This document shows, one piece after another, positions 1 to 12,181 of a stretch of DNA of 64,000 nucleotides. Location of the stretch: positions 23,532,640 through 23,596,639 of the forward strand of contig NC_058342.1 of the NCBI RefSeq assembly GCF_905475395.1, read 5' to 3'. This DNA comes from Chrysoperla carnea (Eukaryota > Arthropoda > Insecta > Neuroptera > Chrysopidae). Position numbers and translations under genes: made by a program. How positions within the stretch are numbered: position 1 is the stretch's first letter; each line of letters begins with the position of its first letter. The notes beneath the pieces are model-generated. The model saw nothing but the letters and a program-made list of their open reading frames with translations, had not been told where the DNA came from and did no database searches.

Positions 1-115
1 ATTATCCCGTAAATAAGGCCTCAAATCCAAATTTGGTAAAGAACATTTTCTTCTCTTTTTTCTCAGCTTATTCAGGAAACTTAAGTTCTGCAGTCAATTA
101 TAGAACACCCTGTAT
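1..115 (+). repeat. Foldback arm, family A, solo copy
   Basis: This lies in the last intron of the Oatp-like gene. It matches the arms of the 58384-59105 foldback: a GGCCTCAAATCCAAATTTGG core, then a pyrimidine-rich stretch, then GCAGTCAATTATAGAACACC at the outer end. A second solo copy sits at 34205-34357. The left edge may be cut by the window. Confidence 0.7.
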
Positions 116-235
116 AACATATAAAAACTGTAGGCAGATTGAAAAAATCTGAAAAATTAATAATTCAAAAATAAATGAAATTTTATGAAAAAGATTTAAC
201 CACAACCATTTAAAAAATAAAAGTAATTTATGTTT

Positions 236-285
236 TAAATCGAGCGTGAGTAAAATGCTCATAACGCGAGTGCTGACGGGTTTGA
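236..285. repeat. Short dispersed repeat shared with 57478-57520
   Basis: The stretch around GTGAGTAAAATGCTCATAAC reappears in reverse complement near 57480-57520 (ATGAGCATTTTACTCACGC). Only two copies are seen and the element boundaries are unknown. Confidence 0.5.
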
Positions 286-338
286 ACTTTAACATCCAAA
301 ATTATAAAAATTTGATGAAAAATTTTCTAAATTTTCAG

Positions 339-481
339 GTATAACTGGTGCTCTATTACTATGCGCATTTTTCGTAGACATTATTGTTTGGTACAAGGCA
401 GGCAGTGTAAATTTTGCACATGATGAAGATCAAAATGATCGCGATTCACAACGATCAAATAATGTCGATCGTAATGTTTGA
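339..481 (+). CDS. Last coding exon of an organic anion transporter (Oatp/SLCO-like), partial
   Basis: An acceptor (ATTTTCAG, 331-338) is followed by an open frame that reads two bases completing a split codon and then 46 residues to TGA at 479-481. It encodes a hydrophobic segment (ITGALLLCAFFVDIIVWYKA) and then a polar, acidic tail rich in D, N, R and S that ends in DRNV. This is the layout of the twelfth membrane helix and cytosolic C-terminus of OATP family transporters, which move organic anions and, in some insect members, steroid hormones across the plasma membrane. The WYKAG turn after the helix fits some insect Oatps. The rest of the gene lies left of the window. The exon is too short for a firm family call; another multipass transporter is possible. 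Confidence 0.55.
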
Positions 482-1135
482 CAGTCAAAATCGTCCTCAA
501 CGATTGAAGATCAACAAATTTCGATTAATTAGCATTCGTGTGAGTGCAATGCCTTGCAAAATATATAACAATATTTTATATCCAATGCAAAACGAATTAT
601 CTCGAAGAGTTCGTAGCAAGCAAGATATGTAGCGATTTCTAAAATACTATTTACTTCCCCAAAAATCATATTTTTGGATAATTTTTTATATAAAAAAAAC
701 ACAAAATTTCTAGTACAAAAACAAATTTTTTATATGAATCTCCAAATAAATTTTCCGCCCTTACTAAGAAAAAAAATCTATTTTAATAACAAGAACAAAC
801 AAAAAAAAAATGGAAAAATCGCCGATTTTTTGCTACGAACTGTGAAAATTTTTGTGGAAAGAACACAAAAAATTTTCCATTCACACACATCACTAAAAGA
901 AAATACATATAAGACTGATTAAAAATAAATATTTTTACTAGAACAATTTTTTTTTTTTAATTTCTATATAATTCTAGGTACATCGAATATAATACATTAG
1001 TTATTAATATTAATAGGAGTGAATTCATTTTTCTAATTGAATACAGTAAAACCTCTTTTATACGTTTATGTTTTCTTGGGAATAATTCATCTCATTTTTA
1101 CATGACCATAATTCCAAAAACACGTGTAGTAAAAA
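482..1135. other. Probable 3' UTR and intergenic DNA
   Basis: This is A/T-rich sequence with poly-A and poly-T runs. Its one longer open frame (674-922) is Lys/Asn/Phe-rich low complexity and does not look like a protein. No other feature is seen. Confidence 0.5.
924..929 (+). terminator. Candidate poly(A) signal of the Oatp-like gene
   Basis: AATAAA lies 443 bases after the stop codon at 479-481. Nothing else marks the transcript end, and such hexamers are frequent in this AT-rich sequence. Confidence 0.3.
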
Positions 1136-2080
1136 GGTACACGATGAATTACTTATTTGAATTTTCCCCTGGTTAGCGGGAGGGGCTCGGACGAGAGTGA
1201 GAGAGGTCTTATTCGAAATATATACTCTTAAAGTTTACTTTTACGTATTCTTGAAAGTTAAGTACTTGAATTATTAACATTTCTGTTCAATCTCTGACAC
1301 TTAGCGACGAAATTTCGACAAGGACTTGTTGTATATTAGCCTTTAGCTGATTCGGGGTCTTTGCATGATCCTTATACACGATAGCTATCAGATCAAACCA
1401 TAAAAAGTAACTGTATGCGGTTAATTTGGACTGACCGTCGGTTACTGGGGGGTGAAAGTTTAGATCATTATGCATGGATCGGTCAAAAATCCCCATGGCC
1501 CATATGTTTGTAGTCGCGGATTTGATGGCGGCCTCTTGTTAACGAAATACAGGCCTGTCTTAACCATATTAGGAACTGGTGTTTTACTTAGACTTTGTAA
1601 ATCAAAGTTGCGACCTTTTGCTCAATACATTTGACTTCCCTCCTTATTCTTTTAGCCTTCGTAAAGCAACGTGGTGCCTTTCTCGTACAAATAACCTAAA
1701 CTTATAAATTTTTCCGCTCTAGATCCGGGCCTCACGAACTTAAACGTAAATCCAGCACTGCATGTTTGTGCTAACTGCCAATCTTCTTTTTTCAATGTTT
1801 TCGAATGATATAAAAGTATTTTCGTATGAAATAAATGATTTCCAGCAAAAAAAGAGAACTATGTGGGCAAAATTATGCGAGCGCAAAAGGTTTATCGAAT
1901 GAAAAAAATTTGAAAATGGGTCTCTTCGGCAAACGGATGTTCCTCTTTAGTCCAAATCTTTGATTTCTTATAGTAAACTAAACTTTAATTATAAATTCAA
2001 ATGAGGCCAATCTCATGCTCGGCCGTGCCCCTCCCTCTACTGCTTGGGGACAAATTCAAATTAGTAAATCATCGTGTACT
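1136..2080. mobile_element. Non-autonomous element with ~75 bp inverted ends
   Basis: The left arm at 1136-1210 (start GGTACACGATGAATTACTTA) pairs with the reverse complement of 2004-2080 (AGTACACGATGATTTACTAA). Similarity runs through the G-rich AGGGGCTCGG stretch. The interior has no coding capacity and includes a hAT-like terminal piece at 1550-1690. No clear target-site duplication is visible. Confidence 0.65.
1550..1690 (+). repeat. hAT-like MITE end (CAGGCCTGTCTTAACC)
   Basis: It starts with CAGGCCTGTCTTAACCATAT and shares order and words with 8778-8910 (CATGGCCGTCTTAATCATAT, the later CTTCGTAAA block). A third start of this type, CAGGGCCGTCTTAGG, lies at 3592. These termini resemble the CAGGG-type ends of insect hAT elements. 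No paired end was identified. Confidence 0.45.
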
Positions 2081-2230
2081 ATTGGGTGTTCCGTAAGTAT
2101 CGCATTCAGAGAGTACTGATACTGTTTATCGAAAAATTCTCAAAATTAAAAACGATAACTAACGAAGCTTTGTCTCGTTAATGGTACTTCTTTCTTTCCG
2201 AATGCGATAAATATAGGGGCAGCCTGTGTA
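2081..2230. repeat. ~150 bp hairpin element
   Basis: GGGTGTTCCGTAAGTATCGC on the left pairs with the reverse complement of ...GCGATAAATATAGGGGCAGC on the right. Further pairing runs into the centre, which is itself palindromic (TAACGA..TCGTTA). It abuts the preceding inverted-repeat element directly. Confidence 0.55.
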
Positions 2231-2380
2231 GTCAATTTTACGTAAATCAGCCTGACATTGGACGCCATTAATTTGAGCCGAATTATTTCCCGATCTTGAC
2301 TTGAAATTTACAACTCTATATTAACTCGAAATCTTCAAAAAAGAGGTTTTAACTAGTTTTATATAAATATAATACAGACA

Positions 2381-2459
2381 TGTAACAAAACAAACGCATT
2401 TGGAAAACTTAATTTTCAATGAAAAACGTACGTTTTCCAAACGCGATTGTCTTGTCACA
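2381..2459. repeat. 79 bp hairpin MITE
   Basis: The left arm CAAACGCATTTGGAAAAC and right arm GTTTTCCAAACGCGATTG pair over about 28 bp including TGTAACAAAA/..TTGTCACA. The spacer is about 25 bp. No target duplication was identified. Confidence 0.65.
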
Positions 2460-4350
2460 GTTTGATGGAAGATTATCGTTAGTATATAAGATTTTTTAAT
2501 TCTATATTAGACTTATTATAAAAATTTTATTAAACTTAGAAAAGTTAGAAATGTTTTTTTTCTATTTTTAAAATCCATATTATTTTACTAGAAATAAAAA
2601 ATATTAAATCGTTTATTTTGGTGCCATGTTATATAAAAATTTTGGCGCACAACGTAATTAATAATTGTTTTTTTATTAAACTGTAATTTTGTTTATAAAA
2701 TTAAAAAAAAAAAATATAGGCGAAATATTTGTAAGATTGTAGCGCCATTGTGGTCATATAATGAAACTAAATGAAAACGTCTTTATTGTACAGAGCTAAA
2801 AAAATTTAGGGTCTCGCTGAAAATTTGATTATAGGTAGTTGAAAGGATGTGCAATAAAGGGGGAAATAGAAAATTTTAAAAAATAGGTTTCTATTAATAA
2901 CATGAAAGCTATGCGCCGTTAAATGAAAAAATATTTCAAACAAAAGTTGTAGTTGACATGATTATGTACACTTTCATTTAAACATTATGTACACTTTTCA
3001 AACTTTTCGTAAAAAGTAAAAATTTGTAATCTAGAAAGTTGTTTAAAAAATGAAAATGTGCAAAATCAAATCTTCTACAACTTCATTTTGAATCCTTTTT
3101 CGTTTAATACATTCAGCTTTCAAGTCAATTGTGGAAAACTAATATTTAAATTTTAATTTCCTAATTTTCCACAGTAAATTTGGCATGTTATTGTATTAGT
3201 ACTAAATATTCAGCAAGTTTCTAAAATTTTCAAACTCAAAACCTATTAAAACAAGATACACTTGATAAAATTAATTGAAAGGCGATTTCGTTTAGTTCCA
3301 TTACTTCACACGAGAGGCGGTATCACTGAAAATCTGATTTCGTCTATTTTTATTTTTTTTAGTATAAAAAAGAAAATCGCACGGACGTTTTGCAATGAAT
3401 ATATATAGAATTAATTTCTTTTTATATATTTAAATTGTAAGAAAATTTTGGCGTAGGAAAATTCATTTTTTGAGATTATATTTTGCTTGTCATTGTACAC
3501 CAACGGTGTGTTACCAATTTTAAAATAAATGTTTTTTTTTTCTTTTTTTAAATTTATTTTGTGTGCGTGTAAAAAAACTCATATTTAGTGTCAGGGCCGT
3601 CTTAGGTTCAATTTTGATTCATTATTCTCTGGTAGCCATAGAGGCGGCCCCGTTTTTAGTTTATCTTTCTTTAGAGATAACATTTTAAGCAAAATTTTCA
3701 AATTATCGAATTTTTTAAAGAAATTTATACGAAATTAATAATGAAAATTTTATAAAGTTTGGTTTATACATTGCGAGCTAGTTGCATTCAAGTTTAATTT
3801 TTGGCTAAAATAAATCTACGTCCGCGAATAAAAACTCTAAAATGACACAGATGTCATTACAATGAAAATTTTGAATTTTTGAAAAAAGTTTATCTCACAA
3901 TCGCGTCAAATGTTATTATTCCGATTTTTTCTCGTTTGAGTATTAAACATGAAATAAATATTAAACTTGATTTTAATCAAAAATTAAAATCAAGACTTAG
4001 CTATTTTTCGTCTCAATTTGTTTGGGGTCATTTCATTCGATATTGAGAATACGAAACGAAATTCTACTCAACAGTAGAAATATTCAATTCATGTCCCATC
4101 AAAGTATGATTTGACCCCTATAGTCGCAGAAACTGAACACTAAAAAACGGTCAAAGTTCGAAAAATTTGAACAGTAAGTCGGATTTGAATGCAGTTTTCG
4201 GCATTCGATTTGTTAGAGCGTCAAGAAATTTTGTGACCTAAATTGATTTACCAGAAATTAAAAATATGCAATTTGCTTAAATCATATGCATTTTAAATTA
4301 ACCGTAAATGTACTAAATTCACAATTCGGTTAATAGTGATGAAAACGTTT
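2460..4350. other. Intergenic, no gene seen
   Basis: This is very A/T-rich DNA without plausible coding frames. It holds one hAT-like terminus (CAGGGCCGTCTTAGG at 3592) without a recognised partner and a GGCGGCCCCG block nearby. Confidence 0.5.
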
Positions 4351-4622
4351 CCAAACTTGTTATTCGGGGGTTTTTGGGGTCGCTGGACACGAATATCATC
4401 AGAATTGGTCTCTGAGGTACTTGGTACTCAGGGTAAACGGCATATCCGTCGTCTGCTGGAGTTTCGGGATATTCGTTATATAATCAATCCAAACTAGTTA
4501 CTCGGGAGGTTTTGGGGTTGCTGAAAATCATGACAGAATCTGGCACCAGGTACCTCAGAAATTAATTCTGTCGCGATATTCGTGCTTAGCGACCCTAAAA
4601 ACCCCCCGAGTAATGAGTTTGG
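4351..4622. repeat. Triple repeat: two direct copies and one inverted copy of a ~70 bp unit
   Basis: Three copies of a unit beginning CCAAACT, with a GG(G)GGTTTTTGGGGTCGCT core, occur here. The first two are direct (4351-4424 and 4489-4545) and the third is inverted (4546-4622). The outer copies make inverted ends with the shared words CACGAATATC and CTGAGGTAC. The middle copy is shorter. Confidence 0.65.
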
Positions 4623-5835
4623 ACCGATTATATTAGTCATCGCGCTATCGTCTTCCGCCAAACGACTTTATGTGACATCGCTCTCCCTCAGATCCTTTTA
4701 TCGAGAAGCTGTCATAAAAAAGACAAAAATAACAGTTGTTTTAGCTGCGTAATGTGTAAACTAAACTTCCAACGGATAATTTGAACAAAATATTCAAAGC
4801 TCAATTAAAAATAGTCTTCAAAATATGTAGTACACTAATTCTTCCAAGTTAATTGTTTAAAACGTAATAATTCTTGACTGCGTTCAATTGCATAAAATCA
4901 CAATGGCAATATTTGCAAGCGGTTTTATCGATTAAGCGCAGCCAAACAAACAGGCCATAATAACTTTTTTTCAGTAGTGCAATTTTTTTTGTTTTTTTTA
5001 AATACAGCAAAAAAATCTAATCTCATAGATACGCTTTTTAAAAATGCCTGGATATGAACTCATGACTTTTATAACAGAAAAACTGCCACTTTTCATTTAT
5101 ACGTATAATAAAAAGACTTTTGGATCAAATCCAACTCAGGTTTTTTATAAGACTTTAAAATACATCACACACACTGCCACTTCCCTCTTCATATAAACCG
5201 TAAGGTCTTTCGAACATGAAGATATTTCAGTCATGTTTGAAAGATTTATAAGAATATCGCGACGATCTCACGAGCCACAATAATTCACATCACATAAGTG
5301 CTTAAAACTGCTTAAAAATTAAGCGAAAAATACTCTTGATACAACTCAGGTAAAAAAAGTCAAATTTGGTTCATATTGCGACACATTTTCTAAATACTAT
5401 GAGCTTAGATTTTTTTTTAAAGATTAAGTTTTGCTCAGCTCTAACGTTATATCCGAAAATTTATTTAAAAGAAATATTGACAATAAATAATCGACTTTTC
5501 AAATTTAAGGCTGTTTAATTTGAGGGCAATTTGATTAGTCGAATTATATCGGGAGGAAAAATGTGCAAAAAAAAAGAAAACGTTTTGTATTATTTTGATT
5601 CAGTCAAATTATACATGAAAAAAGGGTGAGCCTTGCATCAAATTAGGTACTTTTATTGGTTGTTTTGCAATATAGAAGCAATGTTAAATCTAAGTTTTCG
5701 ACCCCGACAAACGACCAGATCATGTCGAAATATAAGAAAAGTCTCGAAAATTTTGATCGTTTTTCAGTTTTTGCTGATTTTGACTCGGGCGGACTCGTTT
5801 TTCATAAAAAATTGTAGTATTTATTTTAAAGCACG

Positions 5836-6302
5836 TTAAATTTGTAACAATAAGATCAAGCCAGTTTTTATAGGACCGACAGTTTTGAAGATACAGCATT
5901 TTAAAGTTTGTCTGTTTTGTCAAGTTTTACGATTTTACGCAAAATTTCATCTTGTAAACCGTAAGAGAAGGAAAAAAGTTTAGATGCAAAAAATGCTCCT
6001 TATACAAAAATAAACAACTTTGGCTTGGAACATATTTTCGTAAACATCACTGGTTTTCGAAAATTTCGAAACTTTTTGTTTTTTCCAGGTTGTCCTAGTT
6101 TGCACCTTCACGGGCAAAAGTTGTTTATTTTTTTATAAGGAACATTTCTTACATTATACTTTTGTTCTATCTCTAACGGTTTACAAGATGAAATTTTGCG
6201 AAAAATCGTATAACTTTAAAAAATAGACAAACTTTAAAAGCTGTGTCTCCGAAACTATCGGTCCCATAAAAACCGGCTGGATCTCAAATTGTTGAAAATT
6301 TA
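5836..6302. repeat. Palindromic family B pair, tail to tail
   Basis: The left arm (5836-6024) contains TCTTGTAAACCGTAAGAGAA and AAATAAACAACTTTGGCTTG. The right arm (about 6105-6302) is its reverse complement with TCTCTAACGGTTTACAAGAT. Both are the downstream half of repeat family B, joined tail to tail around a short spacer, so single-stranded DNA or RNA would fold into a stem of over 150 bp. Confidence 0.7.
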
Positions 6303-7608
6303 ACCTTCTTTAAAAATAAATATATATAAATTGATGAAAACCCAGTCTTTCCAGGTTAAAATCGACAAAAACTAAAATAAGATCAAAATTTACGAGGTTT
6401 TTCTTACTTTTCGGCATGATCCAGCCGTTTCAGGGGTCGAAAAAAATTTTTCAATTAGTCAGAGATAATGATTAAAAAACAATGAATCTTTAGAATTGAA
6501 ATTCTCTTTACTTTAGGGATTTATGAACTGAAAAATATCAAATTATGAAAATCCAAAACTTTTAACAATATTATACATTGAATTTGCTCTACATTTTTTT
6601 CAAGTACTTCCGATATACTCTACAAAACACAAAACAATCACTAACAAGTAGGATATAACGTGATTAAAACCGATAATATTGTACCTTGTCAGTAAAAATA
6701 TTTATTTACAAAAAAGAAATACGCATTTCGCATTTACATTAAAATATAATGTAAACCCGAATTCCTCCCTCTTCCTTGAAAATAAAAATAAATACATGAA
6801 ATAATATTTCAAAAAATATTGTAATATTCTAATCTTTGTTATTACTTTTAAAAACTAGTCTATAAAGTTTTTTATTTTAATTATTCAATTAAACACCTAT
6901 TTTAATTACACAATTGTAAGCATAATTAGAAACAAATATTGTTTTAAAAAAATATATAAATACGATACAATTCGATTGAAACCCTATCGTGGCCAAAAGT
7001 ACCCCCCGTACAACTCGAGAGATTGGAAATTATATACAAAAAGGTGGTTCTGGTCTGAATTACAACATATGTCAAAAAAATTTGGGAAATTTTATCTTCG
7101 ATTTCTAAGATGATATATCGACGAGGGTCCTTTATCCAATAAACTTATTCGTAATTTTTGTATTTATATATTTTTAAAACTTCTTTTTTTGTATAATAAT
7201 TATTTTAGGGGAAAAAATGGCGAATATATGTGATTTTTTTCAAACTACTTACCTAGAAATATTTTTGAGAAAAATTTTATCAAAACACAGACAATGGACA
7301 TGATTTTTTTCTGTTTAGAGTACTTACTTAATTTTTATGTTAAGTTTTTATAAAATTTCTTTGTAGTCAAACAAAGTCATGGACGTAGTCAGTCGCATGA
7401 GATCTTGCGGGTCATACATGTATGACTTGATGAAAACCGTTGGCTAACTTTATGGAAATAAATTTCATTCATTGAAGTTGTAATTTTAAAGATTTGAGTA
7501 CATCAATTGTTCCATGTAGATCATAAAATGAGGACAAATCACGATGCCCCATTTTCTCTGAAAAATATATCAGTTGTGACCAATGTGAACGACTATTTGG
7601 AATGATTC
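6303..7608. other. Intergenic, no gene seen
   Basis: A/T-rich sequence with no supported frame, RNA gene or paired repeat. Confidence 0.5.
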
Positions 7609-7616
7609 ATTATGAT

Positions 7617-8123
7617 CAGGCCCGTGCGCAGAAATTATCCAAAGGAGGATTATCTAAATTCATCGTTATTGCAAATATCGAGTGCTTCGAGTGAATTTTT
7701 GGCACCCCGCCCGGCAATCCGTTTTCGCCAAAGTTGAACTCCGTCGACCAAGATGTTATGGGAATCATCGTGCAAAATTGAATATTCTAGTTCAAAAAGT
7801 CGAACAAGAGTTTTCATCAAAATTTTTCATTTTATTGAGAAAGAGAAAACGTTTCCTATTCTTTCAATCAAAATATGTTTCGCAGCATCAGCTAGTTCGA
7901 TAACCTCGTCAAGTTCCAGCTTTTCTGTTTGAAGTACTCGACTCAAAGAAGTAAAATAATGTACCGAGGTTAAAATTTGCATGGATAACTGATTCATCAG
8001 TGGGAATGCGATTCAAAAATGAGTGCATTTACAAGACTATATTGTTAGTTCAAATTTTATGTGAATAGATTCTCAGTGGAAGGGGTTTTGACCCCCAAAG
8101 CCCTTCCCTTGCGCACGGGCCTG
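7617..8123. mobile_element. Non-autonomous hAT element with perfect 8-bp target duplication
   Basis: The ends are perfect 14-bp inverted repeats, CAGGCCCGTGCGCA at 7617 and TGCGCACGGGCCTG ending at 8123. They are flanked by identical 8-bp duplications ATTATGAT (7609-7616 and 8124-8131). An 8-bp target duplication with CAGG..CCTG termini is the hAT signature. The 507-bp interior has no transposase frame. The intact duplication suggests a fairly recent insertion. Confidence 0.92.
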
Positions 8124-8131
8124 ATTATGAT

Positions 8132-8777
8132 TCAAGACTTGAAAAATGGAAAACGAATTCTACTAAAGACTGATATACTTCACTTACGTAGAATTGAGAA
8201 AATGGACATGAAAATGGAGTCACTATTTTATGGTTTTAGTGATAAATATGTTGATGTACTCCTTTTCAAATATTTTGGTTCATCTGTGATATCGAAAATG
8301 TTCGAAATATCTCGAAAATGAAGTTAAAATTACCGTTTTAAAATGATTTAGTAAAATTTTTAGAATCAAAATGTAATGGTTAATATTTTTATCGACTTCG
8401 GAAGGTTTTAACTGATTTTGGAAATTAGCAAAATTTTGAATAGATTTGAAATCGGGATAGTGTGGAATAATCGCATTTATCAAATTTAACAGACGAATAA
8501 AACCATGATAATCACAATTGAAAAATATGAAATACCTCTCATGAATTCCCATAGAAATAAATATGTATCCCCCAACCCAATCCCCCTCCCTCCAGTTATA
8601 ATATAATCGAAAAAAATGAAAAACTAATTATTAATTCTTTTGTTTTTTTTGAATTGTTAATTGTTGTATTATTATTAATTTTTTTTTGTTAATATTGTGT
8701 TATATAACCTATTTTGTAAGAAATGTCAAAACCTACTTAAGAAACAAATTTTCGATGAAAAAATAGACCGTGAGATG
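8132..8777. other. Intergenic, no gene seen
   Basis: Short frames on both strands (8061-8321, 8280-8552) show no recognisable protein features; the first runs through the hAT end. Low-complexity T-rich tracts occur at 8640-8690. Confidence 0.45.
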
Positions 8778-8910
8778 CAGCCATGGCCGTCTTAATCATA
8801 TGAGAACGCCGCATTTCTTCCTGTCTTTTTTTAGTCTTCGTAAATTAACTTAGGGGAGCCGAACCTAATGTCCCTTTGTCATGCCCTTTTTATACAATTT
8901 TGTCTTTTTG
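8778..8910 (+). repeat. hAT-like MITE end, second copy
   Basis: It is related to 1550-1690: CATGGCCGTCTTAATCATAT, followed by TTTAGTCTTCGTAAA and a CCTTTTTATACAATTTTGTC segment corresponding to the CCTTTCTCGTACAA region of the first copy. It is degenerate and has no paired end. Confidence 0.4.
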
Positions 8911-10284
8911 CTCCTGATGACTCTTTCATTAAAAATCGTCTTAAAAAACTTAAAAGCTCGGTTGTGACAATGTGAAACATCAAAGGTTCGAGTTGGGGCA
9001 CCCTCCACGCGATTCTTTGGTCTTCTAGCTTGTCATGGTGGCCGGGTTTTTATTTATCCTCGAAGAAGAAAAATCTCCCATATGCTGACGGTCTAGAAAT
9101 AATGTTTACAATTCTAAGGTCACAATTCACAATATATGTGTGGTTAATTTTGTGATTTTGTTTTTAAGTAGGAAAAACTCAAATATTTACTTATAGTTGA
9201 AGATTCTAGATTTACTTGTAGTCGAACTTATACGACAGATCCGCCATTTTAACTCGTCATTTTTGAGGAAAATATGATGTGTCTGTTTAAACCATGAAAT
9301 ATAGAAATTTCCCTAATGAGAATTCGAAACATTTGTTAAAATTTTCGTCTCTAAAATGACGTCTGTTATCGTAATTCTCATTGGTGGAACTTAATAATAC
9401 GTCACACAAATATGACTTAGGGAAGGCATAATATTTGAACGTCAATTTTTGAAAGGCTAAAAATATGTGAGAAATAATTGTTAAGATCGTTTCAACCTTT
9501 TCCTCTACGAAAATTTTCATAGTCGAGAATTTGTTTTTGAGGAGACGCGGAAAATTTGTCTTTAACAGCAAAATTTCCAACCGTTCTGAAATTACCCTCA
9601 AATATTATGCTTGATCCTAGACCAAAAGATTTAGAATACGTTAATTTCAAAAATTTTGATTTTAATGCATTTACGATTTTTATTTTATAAATATTTTTTA
9701 AATTAATATTATTATTAATAATTGCCAATTGAAACCTCATTTTTTTTTTTAAATTTTGTACGATTTTAATAATTCATATTCAAAATAAAGAAGTTTCACT
9801 TCGCACAGAATGTAAACGCACGTAATTTTCATGACAGGATGGTAATCGACCTTGGAAAATCTGGGTATTTCAGAAAATTTTGAGATTCTTGAAATTTTTA
9901 AATATAGATCAGGGAAAATGATTCTGAATTCCCAGAATTGAATTCTGAAAATCTGATTTTTCATCGTTAATTTTAACCACGAAATCTCCGTTTTTGGGTT
10001 TATAATCATGGAAAATTCAGAGAATTCTCTAAAAACAATCCGATTCCCATCTTGTGGTGGGGATAAAAATTCAACTACCATATTCTTTATGAACCTGAAA
10101 TGCGATTACACGCTGTGTAAAAAAATTTTTCGAGTATGGAATTACGTTCATGCTCCAAATTTTTTAAATTATAGTGCTCGATCGAAAAATTTTAACTGTG
10201 AAAATAATTTAATCGTTAGTTTATATAAAATTTCGATTGGAAATTCGGTCGAATACTATAATCTATGTGAATTTTCTTTTAATT
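8911..10284. other. Intergenic, no gene seen
   Basis: Several 80-110 codon frames overlap on opposite strands (9287-9601, 9749-10081, 10008-10286). They have no signal peptide, domain motif or splice context and are best explained by chance. Confidence 0.45.
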
Positions 10285-10729
10285 AGAGTGTTCCATTTTA
10301 AACGAATCAGACTTTGATCTTGCCAGGGATACAATCTTAAGAAAATTTCTTGCAATATTTGTGTCATTTCACTCTTCCCTTCCAAGCTACGGTCCTTCCG
10401 GTTATGAATGAAGGTTATGGTAAGCATAACCTTTGAAGGGTCGTAGCTCTGAAGAGAAGGGTTTTTGAGGGTTGAGTCCATAAGAATTTTTGATCAGAAT
10501 GTTCTAAACTACCTTAATGCATAGTTTTCAAAAATTTTAACCGAATCCAAAAATCAATGCTTTGTGTCCGGGATCCTTTCAATTTCTTAAATGGAAATCG
10601 ATATTTCAAAGACTGATTGCTAATTCGATAACTCGTTTTTTTCCGATTTCAATTTCAAGGCGCAATTTCGTAAACTATTTACCAAATCATCAAGGCAAAA
10701 TCGCTTGTTCATTTAAAATAGGACACTCT
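10285..10729. mobile_element. 445 bp inverted-repeat element (AGAGTGTTCC ends)
   Basis: The left end AGAGTGTTCCATTTTAAACG pairs with the reverse complement of the right end, AGAGTGTCCTATTTTAAATG, giving about 22 bp of imperfect terminal repeat. The interior includes a short palindrome (AGGTTATGGTAAGCATAACC) and no protein. No confident target duplication is visible. Confidence 0.65.
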
Positions 10730-11224
10730 ATATATGGGATGTCTTCTTGAATTTCGATTTTAGGGGACATCTTATGCAATTACACAACTGTGCAATGTTA
10801 TTATATAATTACAAACGCAGTTATTTAAAAATATCTATCAACAATATACATTATATATTTTTTAAACGTTAATTTTTATATTATTACATAATATTTTTTT
10901 TTACATAACAGAAAACGAAACAGTATGTATAAAAATTATTTTGGATTCAATAATTCTAGTGATTTTTTTTTCTGTCAAATAAAATTATTGTAAATATTTC
11001 AAAATCCAAAAATTTTTCCTAAACTATGCGTAACAATAAGTCCGAAGATAAAATAAAATGGAGATCAACAGTATTTATATTGAAAAGAGGAAGGTATGGT
11101 CGCCATTTTTAATCCAAATGACAAATGTGCAATATTTCAGGATGAGATATTCCGTACATTAAGCCTAATCCAGTCGTTATCAAAAATGGTAACTGAGTTG
11201 ACATAAATTACTTGTCAGACTACT

Positions 11225-11290
11225 TATTACAGGACTGCCACCTCAAAGTTCCAGGAAGTCGGGAGAATTTTAAATTGATGAAAAATTTGA
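11225..11290 (+). repeat. Dispersed repeat, ACCTCAAAGTTCCAGGAAGTC
   Basis: GCCACCTCAAAGTTCCAGGA and the following GTCGGGAGA match 41541-41580 (GCTACCTCAAAGTTACAGGA). Two copies are seen and the boundaries are unknown. Confidence 0.5.
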
Positions 11291-12020
11291 GATTTTAGTT
11301 CTGACAACACTGAAATGTTTATGTTGACATTTTACGATCAATTCATTACAATATTATAACCCCAAAAAATTTATTTCAAAATTTTAATTTCGTGAAAAGT
11401 AGTAATTAAATTAAGTTTTTTGTAATTAAATTAATTAAAAAATTCGTAGCGCAGGAGCTGCGTTAGTTAAGCAAATTCCCTCAGAGATTGAAAAAAAAAA
11501 AAAACACTTTTTTTTTTAAATCGAATATTGTATTTTTAATTTTTTAAGAATTTTTATTTCGAAAACTAAGCGTCTAGATAAAAATATCACAAGAGTACTT
11601 TTTTACTTAAAACTGGTCAAAAAATACAAAAATATTTTTTATTTTGAAAAAATTGAAAATTTTGTACTTTGCCAAAATTTGTTTCTCTGATGATGACATA
11701 TAAATTACATCGAAACGTTTGAATTATTTCAGATTTTGGAATAATTATCGAATAAAAGTTTGTTCAGAAAAATAATCACTATACGAAAAAAAAGAAAAAC
11801 CTCTTGTAATTTTTCTCTTATGCCAGTAACTAGTAATTTGTCTCTGTTTAATAAATTGTTATGAAATTTATTATTTAAAAAAATAGGACCAGATTGGAAA
11901 TTTGAAAATATTAAAGATTCTGTCTAAGAACTTTTTCCTCTACGAAAATTTTCATTGTGGTGAAACTCTCTTTCAGGAAGCTTATTAGACATAACATTTA
12001 TTAATCATGAGAAATGAATA

Positions 12021-12181
12021 AATGGGTGTGTTCAGCAGAAAACACTTGGTCTCATAAAGCCCTTCTCTGTAAATTTAGCACCCCCATACGTTATCTATCT
12101 CTTTCTTACCACAAAAAAAAATTGGGTGCCAAATTTACGGAGACCGCGATCATGCTTTTTATCTGCTGAACACGCTCAATT
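12021..12181. mobile_element. ~160 bp MITE (GTGTTCAGCAG ends)
   Basis: The left side GGGTGTGTTCAGCAGAAAAC and, further in, TCTGTAAATTTAGCACCC pair with the right side GGGTGCCAAATTTACGGAGA...TCTGCTGAACACGCTC. The two arms, each about 60 bp, surround a short centre. It is non-coding. Confidence 0.7.
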
